Shown here piece by piece: positions 52,030 to 62,856 of a DNA stretch of 64,000 nucleotides. The DNA is taken from contig CP138906.1 in assembly GCA_033977085.1 (NCBI GenBank), positions 3,472,001 through 3,536,000 of the forward strand, written 5' to 3'. A program made the position numbers and the translations under genes. Every line of letters starts with the position of its first letter. Position 1 is the first letter of the stretch. The notes under the pieces are model-generated. The model made no database searches, was not told the DNA's origin, and was given only the letters and a program-made list of their open reading frames with translations. The DNA is from Apirhabdus apintestini. Lineage in GTDB: Bacteria > Pseudomonadota > Gammaproteobacteria > Enterobacterales > Enterobacteriaceae.

Positions 52030-52710
52030 GTGTCACAACGATTTAATTGGATTCATACATACTGCATGCCGCTGTGCGCCCTTCTGTTGGCGTGGAGCGG
52101 GCTATCGTGGGGTCAAGACTCGCTGGAGCAGCAAATCGCAGGCTACCTTCAGGCTCAGCATCAGGGTGCAGGTATTAACTTCAATGTTACGCTCAATAAA
52201 ACGCCGGCATTACAATGCGAAAGCCCAAGCCTGCGCGTGGCGGAAGGAAGTAAACGGCTAACGGGCAATGTTAGCGTACTGCTGAATTGCGGTGGAAAAA
52301 TGCGCTTTATTCAGGCGCGAGTCGCCGCGACGGGAAGCTATTGGGTGGCCAGTAAACCGCTTAATGCGGGACAGGCAATCGCCGCTGAAGATATCCAGCT
52401 GCGCAGCGGCGATCTCGCGAAACTGACGCCTGATATTATCTTCAAAAATGAGGATATCGTCGGTTACGTGCTGCAACATCGTATAGCCGCAAACGCGCCG
52501 GTGATTCATCGGGCAATTCGCAAGCCTCGGCGGGTGCGTAATCGTCAGCGCGTCACGCTTATCGCGCAGGGCAGCGGGTTTCGTATTCACAGTATGGGTG
52601 AGGCGTTAAGTAACGGCAGCGTGCAGGATAGCATCATGGTTCGTACCGCTTCAGGAAAGCTGGTTAAAGGCACCGTCGGTGAGGACGGCGCTATTTACAT
52701 AGCAATGTAG
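52030..52710 (+). CDS. flgA: P-ring assembly chaperone FlgA
   Basis: A 226-aa periplasmic chaperone for FlgI. Signal peptide around CMPLCALLLAWSGLSWG. The SAF-type C-terminal domain includes NAGQAIAAEDIQLRSGDLAK and PRRVRNRQRVTLIAQGSGF. Intact and divergent from flgB, as in E. coli. Confidence 0.95.
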   Translation: MSQRFNWIHTYCMPLCALLLAWSGLSWGQDSLEQQIAGYLQAQHQGAGINFNVTLNKTPALQCESPSLRVAEGSKRLTGNVSVLLNCGGKMRFIQARVAATGSYWVASKPLNAGQAIAAEDIQLRSGDLAKLTPDIIFKNEDIVGYVLQHRIAANAPVIHRAIRKPRRVRNRQRVTLIAQGSGFRIHSMGEALSNGSVQDSIMVRTASGKLVKGTVGEDGAIYIAM

Positions 52711-52719
52711 TTTTTCGAT

Positions 52720-52746
52720 TCAAGTTATCAGATAACTGGCCGATAC
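52720..52746 (+). promoter_or_regulatory. Sigma-28 promoter of flgMN
   Basis: TCAAGTTA, 11 bases, GCCGATAC; 34 bases before the flgM ATG. Six of eight -35 bases and seven of eight -10 bases match. Confidence 0.8.
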
Positions 52747-52780
52747 TATGTTTACAAGCACCGGAACTGGAGAAATATCC

Positions 52781-53071
52781 ATGAGCATTGATACTGCAAA
52801 ATCTATTAATCCGCTGACTGATACTCAGAATATCGCTAACGTCACCAAAGCGCCGGCACAAAAAACGCCTGAGCACGCTAACGCTACGTTTGCACAAAGC
52901 AGCGCCCAGGTGACCCTGAGCCGCGCCGCCGATTATTTAAATGAAGACAGCGCAGACATCGACACCGATCGCGTTGCCCAGATTAAACACGCGCTTAGCC
53001 GTGGCGAATTAACCTTAGACGCGGGAAAAATCGCGGACGCCATGTTGAGCAATATTCATCATTCAGACTGA
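52781..53071 (+). CDS. flgM: Anti-sigma-28 factor FlgM
   Basis: A 96-aa inhibitor that holds FliA until hook completion, when it is exported. N-terminus MSIDTAKSINPLTD is typical, and the sigma-binding C-terminal half reads IDTDRVAQIKHALSRGELTL, then DAGKIADAML. The start at 52781 has GGAGAAAT upstream and is preferred to an in-frame ATG at 52748. Intact. Confidence 0.95.
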   Translation: MSIDTAKSINPLTDTQNIANVTKAPAQKTPEHANATFAQSSAQVTLSRAADYLNEDSADIDTDRVAQIKHALSRGELTLDAGKIADAMLSNIHHSD

Positions 53072-53089
53072 ACAAGCCCGATAAATTAA

Positions 53090-53533
53090 ATGGAAAACTT
53101 TGCCCAGACGCTCGGCGGCATCCAGCAAGAGCTGCTAAAACTGAAAGTCGTGTTACTTGCGGAATACGATGCGTTGCAGGTTATTCAGCGCGATCCGCTG
53201 GTATTGCAGGCAATTACCGATGAGAAAAATAGCCTGCTGGCCGCGCTGAATTATTACGACAAACTGCGTCTGGATGAGGAAAAACGCTTACGCCTCATCG
53301 CCCCCTACGCTGAAAACGCCGACTTTGGCGAGCCGTGGCAGGGTATAGTCCAGCTTACGCTGGTTTCGAAAGCGCTGAATATGCAAAACGGCGAATTAAT
53401 GGAACAGCAGATGGCTATCGTTAACGATATTCGTAAAGTCATCTCCCGTACCAGCCTCGGGCAAATGGTCTACGGTGAAAACGGGCAGTCGCAGGCCGGC
53501 GCCAATTTCAACCGTCTAAATATCAATATTTAA
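53090..53533 (+). CDS. flgN: FlgK/FlgL export chaperone FlgN
   Basis: A 147-aa helical chaperone for FlgK and FlgL. N-terminal LGGIQQELLKLKVVLLAEYD, then ITDEKNSLLAALNYYDKLR and the C-terminal GQMVYGENGQSQAGANFNR. Intact, 18 bases after flgM. Confidence 0.94.
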   Translation: MENFAQTLGGIQQELLKLKVVLLAEYDALQVIQRDPLVLQAITDEKNSLLAALNYYDKLRLDEEKRLRLIAPYAENADFGEPWQGIVQLTLVSKALNMQNGELMEQQMAIVNDIRKVISRTSLGQMVYGENGQSQAGANFNRLNINI

Positions 53534-53847
53534 CGTCTTGCACCGCCGTCAGTAATTTCATTCGCGTCAGGCGTGGCGGTTAAACCCCGTGGTCAGGATA
53601 GCGTCGCTCGTGAAAATAACGGCCGCGGCCCTGCGAATCAGCATGATTTCATTGCCGATTAATTCCGGGTTCGACAACCTGTTTTCACGGGCGGTATTAC
53701 CACCGCGCGGCAATTGCCGCACGTTGCAAGCTGCATGAAATACCTGCTTTCTCCGGCTCACGCCATCATGAATTCCACTATTTTTCCTTTATGACCGCGA
53801 TGACCGCGCGAATCCGGAGCGTTAGCTACACGCTCCGGATTTGGCGA
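53534..53847. other. Gene-free region between flgN and the autotransporter gene
   Basis: About 310 bp with no supported gene. At 53811-53841 AATCCGGAGCGT pairs with ACGCTCCGGATT (12 bp, loop TAGCTAC) directly beyond the autotransporter stop; it is a likely terminator although its T-run is weak. Confidence 0.5.
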
Positions 53848-56800
53848 TTAGAAGGCGTATTTCAGCCCCATAATTGCGCTGGCGTCGTTATAACCCCGCG
53901 TGCCGACCTGCACCGCCGTGTTCCCCACATGGTAAACGAACGCGTTAATTTCGCCTCCACGCCGACTTTCACCTCGGCAACGTTGAGCGCGCCGGCCTGC
54001 GAGAGCTTCACACCGTCACCGGTGCTTTCAAACTGACGCGTATTATGGATCCAGTTAGGCTCAATGAACGGCTGGAACACTTTTTCGCCTCCGTTATCCG
54101 ACGCATCGTGACCGGAAAGCGCAGCGCGCAATCCAACGCGGCTCATAATATTGCCATCGCCGGAACTCGCCATACGCGTGCCGTTATCTTCACGGTGACC
54201 CGGCGCCCGAACGCCCATCCATACCAACTGCGCCTGAGGCTGTAACCAGGCCTGATACGCGGTGCCTTTGCTGCCGGTAAAGGCGCCAAGCGGCAGCGTA
54301 TATCCTGATTCCAGAGACGCGGTCAGACCGTGAGAATCATAGGTTTCCTGCGCCAGGTTCTGACCTTTAACGCTGTTCTTAAAGTGGCTGTACAACAACC
54401 AGCTATCCACATATAGCCCTTCACGCGTGTCGTCGTTGGCAAACCAGGTTGCATACAATCCGCCGCTGTAGCCATTTACCTGCCCTTCAGAACTCCAGCC
54501 AGAAATCCCGGAGGTCGTATGGCTTTTGTTGTGGCCGTAGCCGGCCATCACGCCAAGTTTCAGCGCGGACTCCGCAAACTGCCACTGCGCAACATCACCG
54601 CCTAACTGAACCACATAGCGATTAGAGGTAGTGCGGAACTGGCCGCTGCCGTCATACCAGCGGTTGTGTCCGCCGACCTGGCGTAACCAAAGGCTGCTTT
54701 GCCTATCCTTCGCATCAAACTGCGGTTCGCCAATACGATCGTGCATACGCGTCACAAACATTGTATTGGCAGCTTCCATATTGGCGATGTAGCTGGCACC
54801 TTCAGGGCGCAAACGCGGTGAGAACGGTTTAATTGTGCCGCCGCCGTTACCGTTATTACCGTTATCGGTGCCGCCGCTGCCGTTATCGGTGCCGCCGCTG
54901 CCGCTATCAGTGCCGCCGCTGCCGCTATCAGTGCCGCCGCTGCCGTTATCAGTGCCGCCGCTGCCGTTATCAGTGCCGCCGCTGCCGTTATCATCGCCGC
55001 CGTTGTCGGGGGCTGGATCATCCGTCGAACTCACCAAATACCAGCGCCCGTTATCTGCGGCAGCGCCGCGCAACAGGTTGTATTCGTACTGGCCGGCAAC
55101 AATACGCCCGCTCTGCTCAAAGTTCGCTTTGCTGCTATCACCTTGAACATCCACTACGTTAATACCGTTAACCGTCTGCGCACCGCGCCCGCCCTGGTTT
55201 ACCACGGCAACCTGGTACTGGCCGTCGGCGCTGCCTTTAACCAGCACTTTATCCGTCGGGGGCTCGTCATCGCCCAGTTCGGTTTTCACGGTAAACTGGC
55301 CGTCGCCGGTCAAATTACCGTCCACTGTGAGCGTGCTCCATCCCGTGGTTTTTGAAAGATCCGCATGACCATTTGCCATCGACAGACCTTTCACGCGGGA
55401 GCTTTGCTCCAGCGTCCATTGGCTATCGTTCAGCAAGATTTGACCACCTGACTGCGTCGAGCCGGTCCAGATAGACTGCTCATACAGCGCCAGGTTTGCA
55501 TCACTGACGCTATCCGCCTGGATATCACCCTGCAGCGTCATCCCGTGAGCCGCAACGTTAGCTACGCCTGGCTGCTGCGCCTGGTTTTGCATGACATCCA
55601 GTAGCAGGTTATTTCCGGCGTTGAGCGTCGTCCCGCCGCTCATATCTACATTGAGCGTTGCGCCGTTCACCTGAATCGCGCTGCCTTTATCACTGGTCAA
55701 CGTGGAACCAACCACATTAATCGTGCCGTTATCCATAGTCGCAGCCAGAATCGGCCCGGTCCCTGCGGCGTGTAAATCGCTATTGGTGATATTCTGGGTG
55801 CCACCATTGGCCATAGCGGCAGCAGCATTATCGCCGTCTGTAATAACGCGAACACCGTTAGCGTTGAGCGTGGAGCCAGCGTAGGTCATTAACCCGGAAG
55901 AGGCCGCGCCGTGCGTCTGCACGGTGCTGTCGGTCATAGTAATGGTACCGCCGCGCGCGGCGAAAGCGCCCGCCGATTTATCGCCATTCGTTGTGACCTG
56001 GACATTATTGGCGTCAACCAATGCTTCGGAATACAGGCCGTAGCCCACCGCGCCGGTGGTAGAAAGGGTGGAGTCCGTAAGGTGCGTCTGACCAAATTGC
56101 GCGCTCACCGCGTGCGCCTTATCACCCGTGGTGGTAAATTCACTGCCCGTCGCCGTTACCGTCGCGGCGTCATCGGCAACCCACAGCGCATCCCCGAGCG
56201 TTTCGATCCTCACGCCGATTAAATCAAGATGTGAATTGACGTTGGCGTTAATGCCCATACCGAGAGTATTCGAAATAGTGACATTATCGAATACGCCGTT
56301 ACCGTGCATGGCAAGAACCGCACTCTCGCCGCTGCTGATGATGTTGCTATTTTTGATATTAGCCTGCGCCATCATCGCATCGCTATAGCCGTATAAACGC
56401 AGCCCGTTTTTCGCCAGCGAGCTCAAAATAAGCTGGTCGGCATTCAGCGTCGCTTTACGCACTAAAATACCGGCTGTCGCATTACTGTCCGTAATCGTTA
56501 TCGAAGAGTCCAGCACATTCATTTCGCTGTCGCTCACCAGGTTGATGCCGTTGGTGGCGGAGAGAATATTGAAATCGCTGTGATTCATATTGAGCGTGGA
56601 ATTATTCATAGAGGCGCCATACGCTGTGCCCCCGCTGCATTCAGCGTGGTGTCATTAAGGGTAATCACCGCCCCTTTGACGCCCTGCAGCGCCATACCGC
56701 TTTTCCCTTCCGCCGTCATCGCGCCGCCGTTAACGTTGAGCGTCGCGCCATCAACGTAAGCGCCGCGGCTGTTGGCACCTTTGGCAAATGTCTGGCTTTT

Positions 56801-57091
56801 ATTCAGCGTGATGGTAGCGCCGTTGCTGGCATTCGCCCCCTGTACGGAATCACCCGCCAGGTTAAATGTGATAGCAGGGCTGGTCTCCAGCGTACTGCCC
56901 TGCCCGCTGGCCTTCAGCGCGACATCGTTCGCTTCTGAGCTTTGATAACCTTTTGTCACTGCGACCTGTGAGCCGTCGTCAACCTGCCAGGGCGACGCCG
57001 CCAGCGCGACCGCAGGAAGGAGGTTGATGCTAAACGCGACGGGTACCGTCAGATGCCGCCATGAAAACTGCGTAATGGAATATATTTTCAT
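53848..57091 (-). CDS. Autotransporter adhesin (pertactin/AIDA type), frame interrupted twice
   Basis: Type Va surface protein of about 1081 aa. Signal peptide near VAFSINLLPAVALA. The passenger consists of repeated strand-turn units (for example GATLNVNGGAMTAEGKSGMA), expected to form a beta-helix. A Gly/Asn/Thr-rich linker (seven-residue repeats) follows, then a barrel of about 290 residues (SLWLRQVGGHNRWYDGSGQF, AYQAWLQPQAQLVWMGVRAP). With the break near 53918 repaired (G run four for five) it ends MGLKYAF, the C-terminal Phe needed for barrel insertion. A second break near 56630 (G run five for six) restores AAGGTAYGASMNNST. Probable adhesin; receptor unknown. Confidence 0.88.
54868..54993 (-). 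repeat. Six 21-bp tandem repeats in the autotransporter linker
   Basis: The plus-strand unit is GTGCCGCCGCTGCCGTTATC plus A or G, six complete copies with only T/C and A/G variants, and partial copies at both sides. Each unit adds seven residues (GGTDNGS or GGTDSGS) and keeps the frame, so copy number can change linker length without loss of function. Confidence 0.93.
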
Positions 57092-57145
57092 AACCTATTT
57101 CCTTATAGAAACCACCGGTGTCGTCGCAACAAAAACGACAAAACT

Positions 57146-57172
57146 GCCCCTCCCCGTATCCGGGAGAGGGGC
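57146..57172 (-). terminator. Fimbrial operon terminator
   Basis: GCCCCTCTCCCG pairs with CGGGGAGGGGC around loop GATA (minus strand), followed by a T-rich stretch. It lies 14 bases beyond the adhesin stop. Confidence 0.75.
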
Positions 57173-57186
57173 GATACAGCATTTAA

Positions 57187-58231
57187 TTATTCATACGTCA
57201 GCGTGAAGGTTGCGGTACTGTGAACCTTGCCTCCGGTCGCAGTGCCTTCCGTCTGGTAGTAGCGCGCGATAAGCGGAACCGTGAGTCGGCAGTCCACCGC
57301 ATTCGGATAACTGGCGATTTTCCACGGCGTGCCTAACTTAATCGGCAAGTTGGTATCGCCATGCAGCACCTGAACCCCCGCCCCGGTCGCTTTCCCCGGC
57401 CCGGTTTCATCAAGCTTCAGCACGCCCTGCGCGGATCTGCCGTAGCCGAAACGCCATCAATTTGCAGCGAAACATCAAATTTCCCCGAAACGCTGACATC
57501 ACAGAAGAACTCCAGATTAAAAGGCTTATTACTGACGGACGTAGTACCAGTGGCCAGAGCCAAATCCGCCGGGTTTAATCGGCTCAGGAGGAATAAGTAC
57601 CTCTACCGACTGGTTAAGCGGACGACAGGTTTCCGTCACGAAATTAATATTTGGCGCATTTTTCACAAAAAAGACGCTGGATTACCGCCTGAAGGCGGGC
57701 TCGTCGAGCTCGAAATACCGTAATTAAATTCGAGGGAACGGAAACTTTATCCATCATCTCCCCCGTTTTAACGATTTCGACGGTCACATCAGAGAGGTTA
57801 AATTCGGGCCAGTTAAAGCTGGTGCCCGGCGGCCCGAAATAACCGACATCTGATGCCTGCAGGATATTTACCGGCGTATCGCCACGGTTGCCTTTGTAAG
57901 TGACAAACATGCTTAAACCACTGCCGGCACCTAAAATATTTTTTAGGTTCTTACGCACAAAATACAGATTATCCGACTTGGTTAATGCCGAACTGGTGCA
58001 TTTGACTTTTAAGCCCGTCATTGTTTTTGAAAAAATGACGGTCCCAATAGGTGTCGATCGTGAAACTGTAATAATATCGGTATTACCGATATCGGCTACG
58101 GTTGTCGCACCTTCAGCCTCACAGCGTAAATCAGCCCGCGCGGCAAAAGAAAATAACAAGGAACTTATCAATAATAAAAATAAAACCCCTGTCTCTTTTT
58201 TGAGATAAATATATTTATTCATGAAAACCAT
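57187..58231 (-). CDS. Fimbrial tip adhesin, frame interrupted at least twice
   Basis: About 348 aa, last gene of the chaperone-usher operon, the place and size of FimH-like two-domain adhesins. Signal peptide GVLFLLLISSLLFSFAARA. The N-terminal receptor-binding half is ADLRCEAEGATTVADIGNTD onward. A linker PPEPIKPGGFGSGHWYYV is readable near 57540-57600. The C-terminal pilin domain ends GKVHSTATFTLTYE, with the donor-strand pattern and penultimate Tyr recognised by chaperones. Breaks near 57690 and 57430 leave both halves recognisable. Ligand unknown; the name fimH is not supported beyond position. Confidence 0.78.
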
Positions 58232-58259
58232 AGAATAATCCTTTACTCACACGTCGCGC

Positions 58260-60823
58260 TTATATTCTCAAAGCGACGCGATTGATTTTTTCTGCCGCAG
58301 GTAAATTCACCGATATTGCACACAGGGCATTATTGTTAAGCATCACTTTTAAGCGCGAGTTATCCTGCTTCAGACGCACTAATGCCATTCCGCCCTGCCC
58401 GACATATCCCACCAGGTTATTATCCTGATCGATAACCGAGGCGCCGAACGGCAGCGGATTATTATGTTTATCCTGCGCCTTAATCAGCACGGAACGCCCG
58501 ACGTCCGTCATAAAGTTAACGGCAACTACCGCGCCATCACGGGGGACCGCCTGCTCTTTAGTAGAAAGCAGTTCAACGTCAGTAGAGAGCCCTTTCGGAT
58601 CCAGCGTAATATCATTAAGCCGATATGGGCGCAAATTAGGCACCAATGCATAACCCTGACTATCCGGTGGATATCCGGGTAGCTCAGGATTTGCGCCCCG
58701 GCCGCATCCGGCGCATGTACCAGCGCCATGGTATTGGCGGTATAAGGGCTGGCGACAAGACCGCCCTTATGTAGCAGTAGCGCACCCGTTAGCCCCGCAG
58801 AGGAAGAATGGTAGTTTTTCCCTGCGCGTAACTGCCGGTCACCATTGTCCACGGCGTGCGATAGCCTGCAGATAAGTTGCCGGCATCATCGTCTTTCGTA
58901 TGGCTGTAGCCCACGCTGTAGTTGGCCTGATTATATTCACCGAGCTCGCCCGCTAACGCTGGTCTGGTTCGTCAACTTATTATCAGAATCCCAGCCGGTG
59001 CTCATTGACAGATACGGCGTGTGCGCGCTTACCTGGCCAAGCGGCATTGTGAGCGTCAGCGTGAACTGATTCTGGTTGTCACCGGTCGCGTTGCGCTGGC
59101 GGCTTACGGCCAGGCTATAGGTCAAACTGCGCCAGTTGTTACTGTAGCCAAGCTGATACTGAGTATCATTCCCGGAGCGCCCCCAATAGTTCTGGTTATA
59201 GCCCGTCAAATAAAACTGACCATAGCCGTCCTGTAAATACTGGTTCAGGGTGACAGAGAACCGGCTGCGCTGGCGCCAGCTATAACTGTTATTGGTACTG
59301 CTGCCGCCGTTGTGCTGCCATTCAGCCAGCGACATGGCGTTATTTAAATCCAGGTAGCCGGAAGAAGAATAACGATAAGCTGCCAGACTGATGCTGCTGC
59401 GCGTCTCAGCTATTCTCTTGCTATAAGTAAGCCGCGTACTGCTCCCGGTGTGCGAGAAGTTATTGAGCTGTGTTTTCGCGCCGGTGATATCCAGCGCCAG
59501 CGCACCCACTCCCGTATTCACCGCTCCGCCTAACAGCAGGGCGCTGTAGTCATCCGTCGTCAGCCCACCCGCATAGCCGGTGAACACGTTATTGAAACCG
59601 TGCTGGATAGTGCCGTGCGCGATTTTAGGATGCCAGGAGTTGTTCTGAATATCGACTTCCCCGGCCAGCAGGCTGTAGCGCGTCATTCCCGCACGCAGCA
59701 ACTGGGCTACCGAGGAGAACGGTACGCTGAACGTTTTAACCCGTCCGTCAGATTCCTGTACCGTTACGTCAATATCACCGCCATAGCCGGTCGGGTAGAG
59801 ATCGTTAATGGCAAAGGGGCCAGGCGGCACCACGGTCTCATAGAGCGTCACGCCGTTCTGGCGCACGCTGACCTTCGCATTAGTATCCGCCGTGCCTTGC
59901 ACAATAGGGGCATAATCGCGCAGTGAGTCCGGCAGCATTTGGTCAACAGAGGCAAGTTCAGCCCCGCGATAGCCGAAACTATCAAACAGCTCACCGCTGG
60001 TAAAATTGCGCCCAATAGTTAAACGTGAACGTAACGCATTGATATCACGCTGCACGTAGGTACGGTTAGATTTATAGTTAGAACCCGAGTCATCGCGCCA
60101 GTTTAGGTTCCCGGTGTGGCGAAACATCCAGCTTTCAAAGTTTAACCCAACGTTCAGCCCGGCATAGGCAGACTGCCACGATTTCCCGTGTGAGACCGCG
60201 TTGTAATAGTTGGTATTGTAATTAAATAACAGCGCCGTCTGGCCGCCATCCCATAATTCCGGGCTGACATAGCCGCGTCCCTGGGTATATAGCATCGCCT
60301 GCGGCATGGCAAAATTCAGCGTCAGGCTGGACATATCATAATAAGCGCGGCCTTCCTGCGTTAAAGCGCTAAAGGGCACGCAGGCGGCCGGGTCCTGTAA
60401 ATGCTTTAGCTCTGCCGACGACAGCTTTTCCTGGTTTATCCCAGAGTCCGTCAAAATCTGCGAAGTAATACACACGGCGGGTTTGCCGTTAACCTTCTCA
60501 ATGCGGATCTCCCGCTTGCCGAGCTTGCGATCGTTAACGCTAATAATCGAAGGATAGCGCCCTACGACCAGCGGATTGCCGCGGCTATATTGGGAGAGCG
60601 TTTGCTGGCTGCCGGGGAAAGCCGATAAAAACGACGGGTTAAATTCTACTTCCTGCATACCGTCATCGGCTGTACGGGTTTCCTGCCCGGCGCCGGGTAC
60701 CGCTGTCTTAGTGCTATTCTCCGCGGCCCACGCGTGACCATGAATCGTAAATAACGCACAGCCTACGGAAAAGGCAATCGGCTTTAGCGAAAATAGCGGG
60801 GGTGCAGCATTTTTCTTTTGCAT
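58260..60823 (-). CDS. Fimbrial outer-membrane usher, frame interrupted about three times
   Basis: Pore that assembles and secretes pilin subunits, about 855 aa joined. Signal peptide IAFSVGCALFTIHGHAWA, N-terminal domain (VEFNPSFLSAFPGSQ), barrel with repeated aromatic strands (TYVQRDINALRSRLTIGRNF), and C-terminal domains (LSTKEQAVPRDGAVVAVNFM, then PLPFGASVIDQDNNLVGYVG). Breaks are near 58965 (one extra G in SVSGELGEYNQ), 58850 and 58665. Lies 13 bases downstream of the chaperone gene. Confidence 0.9.
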
Positions 60824-60836
60824 CGTGACACCCCCA

Positions 60837-61567
60837 TTACTTCAGAGCAGATTCAAATTTAAGGGCGGCACCGCTATCGCTGAGAGAGGTATAGTTAATC
60901 TTCGAGACCTGCCCTGCGGCCTTCGGCAAATCAATATCAAGCGTACTATTGGGATACGCCATTCCGCCGTGCGTCATCTCAATAGTTTTCCCGCCGGTGC
61001 TGGTCAGGGTGATGCCGGTAATAGTGACGTGATAGGGTGAGCTATTGGTGGCGCGCAATTGTGCCTTTCCACCGGTATTAACGATCTTCCAGCTAATTTT
61101 CTCTGAGGCTTTAATTAATCCATCAGTCTGACAGGCCGGCGGGACGTAAAAAAGTTTGATGCGGCTACGAATAGCCATCTGTAGATAATTATCTGGCACC
61201 GCTTTTTTGCCAGACCAGGAATATCCAGGACATTCAACCAATAAATACTTTCTTCATTTTTGGCTGTGCCACTGCCGGTATAAATAATTCTTATCGTCTG
61301 ACCTTTTCCCGGCTCAACCCGGGACATAGCCGGAGTAATAATAAAGGGTACATTGAGTTTATCAATCGGAGTGTCACGATTGCCATCGTCGATCCATACC
61401 TGCGTGAGCGACGGAATATTGCCACGATTATCAAAATGCACGGAAATATCTTTCTGATCTAAAGGATAAACAACTCGGGTACCGTTAATTACAATACTTG
61501 CCTGAGTGGTAACCGTAAAACATAAAGAAAGAATCGCTGCCGTTAAAATTCCGATTGTTTTTCTCAT
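60837..61567 (-). CDS. Periplasmic pilus chaperone, frame interrupted once
   Basis: PapD/FimC-type chaperone of 243 aa that supplies the donor strand to pilin subunits. Signal peptide TAAILSLCFTVTTQA, then SIVINGTRVVYPLDQKDISV. The family segment is WIDDGNRDTPIDKLNVPFII, the subunit-binding basic region IRSRIKLFYVPPAC. Near 61206 an A run of six must be seven to restore PGYSW..KKAVPDNYLQMAI continuity. Confidence 0.9.
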
Positions 61568-61609
61568 AATAATTAAGTCCCTTTATTACTTCCCCGGAAA
61601 GATATGAAA

Positions 61610-61632
61610 AGAGGCGACGCGAGGTCGCCTCT
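61610..61632 (-). terminator. Attenuator-type hairpin after the major pilin gene
   Basis: AGAGGCGAC pairs with GTCGCCTCT around a five-base loop, followed on the minus strand by TTTTC. Partial termination here would keep pilin mRNA more abundant than chaperone and usher mRNA, as in other fimbrial operons. Confidence 0.75.
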
Positions 61633-61648
61633 GCTCAGCTAGGGCGGA

Positions 61649-62186
61649 TTACTCGTAATCGATAGAGTAAGTAACAGAAGAAGTTACTTTACCCGCGCTA
61701 GTTTTATCTGTTGCGTGATAACGAACGATGTACGGCAGATCGGCAGTGCCTGCATTCAGGTCAGTAGCGGCATTAGCGCGCTGCCCGGTATCACCTACTT
61801 TCAGTGAAGTACCACCTTCGTTCAGCGAGCTCAAGCTGTACGTTGCCAGCTGCGCCCTGAGCCTGCATGTTTTTCAGGCGACCGTTAGTCATATCTACGG
61901 TGTTGCCCGCTTCAAAGAAAGCACGCACTTTACCGGTTGCCGGGTTACAGTTTTTCAGGTTGATAACGAAATCGGTATCACCTGCAGTTGCGTCAGCGGC
62001 AGCCAGCATAGTTGCAGACAGGGTCGGCAGCGTTACAGTCGCGTCGTTTGAACCGCCGTTTACGGTAACGTCACAGGTCGCATCAGTCAGTTCACCGTTA
62101 AAAACGATGGTGCCATCAGATGCATTAGCCGTAGAAATGCCGGCCATCAGCAGAGATGCAGCAACAACAGAGAAAATCGCTTTCAT
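61649..62186 (-). CDS. Major fimbrial subunit, frame interrupted once
   Basis: FimA-type pilin of about 179 aa. Signal peptide AIFSVVAASLLMAGISTANA, then SDGTIVFNGELTDATCDVTV with the first Cys; the second Cys is in INLKNCNPATGKVRAFFEAG. The C-terminus GKVTSSVTYSIDYE has the chaperone-recognised penultimate Tyr. The frame shifts near 61830 (NVQL to LSSLNEGG) without an obvious homopolymer. Codon use and position mark it as the abundant shaft subunit. First gene of the operon. Confidence 0.9.
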
Positions 62187-62375
62187 TCTTAAAAACTCCT
62201 TTTTTAAATACTCTGTAAGTTTTATTCTTCTTACAGCGTTATTTTCCAGAACTTTCTGGCGGGGTGAGATAATGGAAATACTATCTCAGGTGGAATTATA
62301 TTTTCCCGCCTGACAGGGTCTCAATCGTAATATATCCAAATAGAATTAGATATTTTGGTATAAACTTTATTTTAT
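62187..62375 (-). promoter_or_regulatory. Upstream region of the fimbrial operon
   Basis: AT-rich gap between the last double-glycine peptide gene and the pilin gene. A TGAGATA / TATCTCA inverted repeat at 62266-62289 could be an operator or hairpin. There is no visible invertible-element repeat pair and no fimB/fimE-type recombinase gene next to it, so fimS-like switching is not supported. Confidence 0.4.
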
Positions 62376-62621
62376 TTATTTAGCGCGACTGGATTTAACA
62401 AGATAATTAATACCAGCAACAGCCGCACCAATAATTGCAACAACGGCGCCACCGGCAATGTCACCAAGCCCATAACCATTTGAAGGTTGAGTATTCGGAT
62501 TAGTCCAATCTACTTTACCTTCATCGCGTGAATGGCCTATTCCCCGAATAAAATCGAGAAGTCCGGACACAGACAGGCCGCCGCTAACTTGTGAAAGTTG
62601 ATTTTCGTTTAATTGTTTCAT
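62376..62621 (-). CDS. Double-glycine-leader peptide 1 (microcin-like)
   Basis: An 81-aa precursor. Leader MKQLNENQLSQVSGG, with cleavage expected after the Gly pair, leaves 66 residues. The mature part has a polar region with Asp/Asn/Pro (KVDWTNPNTQPSNGYG) and one hydrophobic Gly/Ala helix (DIAGGAVVAIIGAAVAGINYLV) near a basic end. AGGA precedes the ATG. Class II microcin or glycine-zipper toxin is likely from leader, size and exporter linkage. I do not recognise the mature sequence. Confidence 0.8.
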   Translation of the reverse strand: MKQLNENQLSQVSGGLSVSGLLDFIRGIGHSRDEGKVDWTNPNTQPSNGYGLGDIAGGAVVAIIGAAVAGINYLVKSSRAK

Positions 62622-62639
62622 TCTACAATTCCTATTCGC

Positions 62640-62839
62640 TTAGTGTAAGAAGCGCCCTAGAAAGAATTTGGCAATATTTAATATTGAACCTGCTACGCTA
62701 ACGCTTACGCCCCATGTGATATGCTCATTAACATCTTTTGCAGAAGTTATAAGCTTATCAAACCAATCTTTAATTGATGTCCATGCGGGAGTTCGCCGCC
62801 GGAAACGGCCTGCAGTTCAGAGGAGTTTAACTCACGCAT
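62640..62839 (-). CDS. Double-glycine-leader peptide 2 (microcin-like), hidden by a frameshift
   Basis: The leader MRELNSSELQAVSGG has GGAG before its ATG. As given, the frame ends early, but adding one C in the CCC run near 62789 continues it as ELPAWTSIKDWFDKLITSAK, then DVNEHITWGVSVSVAGSI and LNIAKFFLGRFLH, stopping at 62640 (66 aa; 51 mature). The mature peptide has three Trp, an amphipathic front and a hydrophobic tail ending in basic residues. It lies between peptides 1 and 3. Confidence 0.7.
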
Positions 62840-62856
62840 AATAATCTCCATAGAGT

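Noticed and set aside
53567..53761. A 64-codon ORF between flgN and the autotransporter
   Set aside because: No ribosome site and unnatural composition.
54833..55162. Plus-strand ORFs rich in Cys-Arg or Pro-Leu repeats
   Set aside because: They are antisense shadows of the 21-bp repeats in the autotransporter linker.
62187..62375. A fimS-like invertible promoter
   Set aside because: No paired inverted repeats flanking the promoter and no recombinase gene beside the operon.
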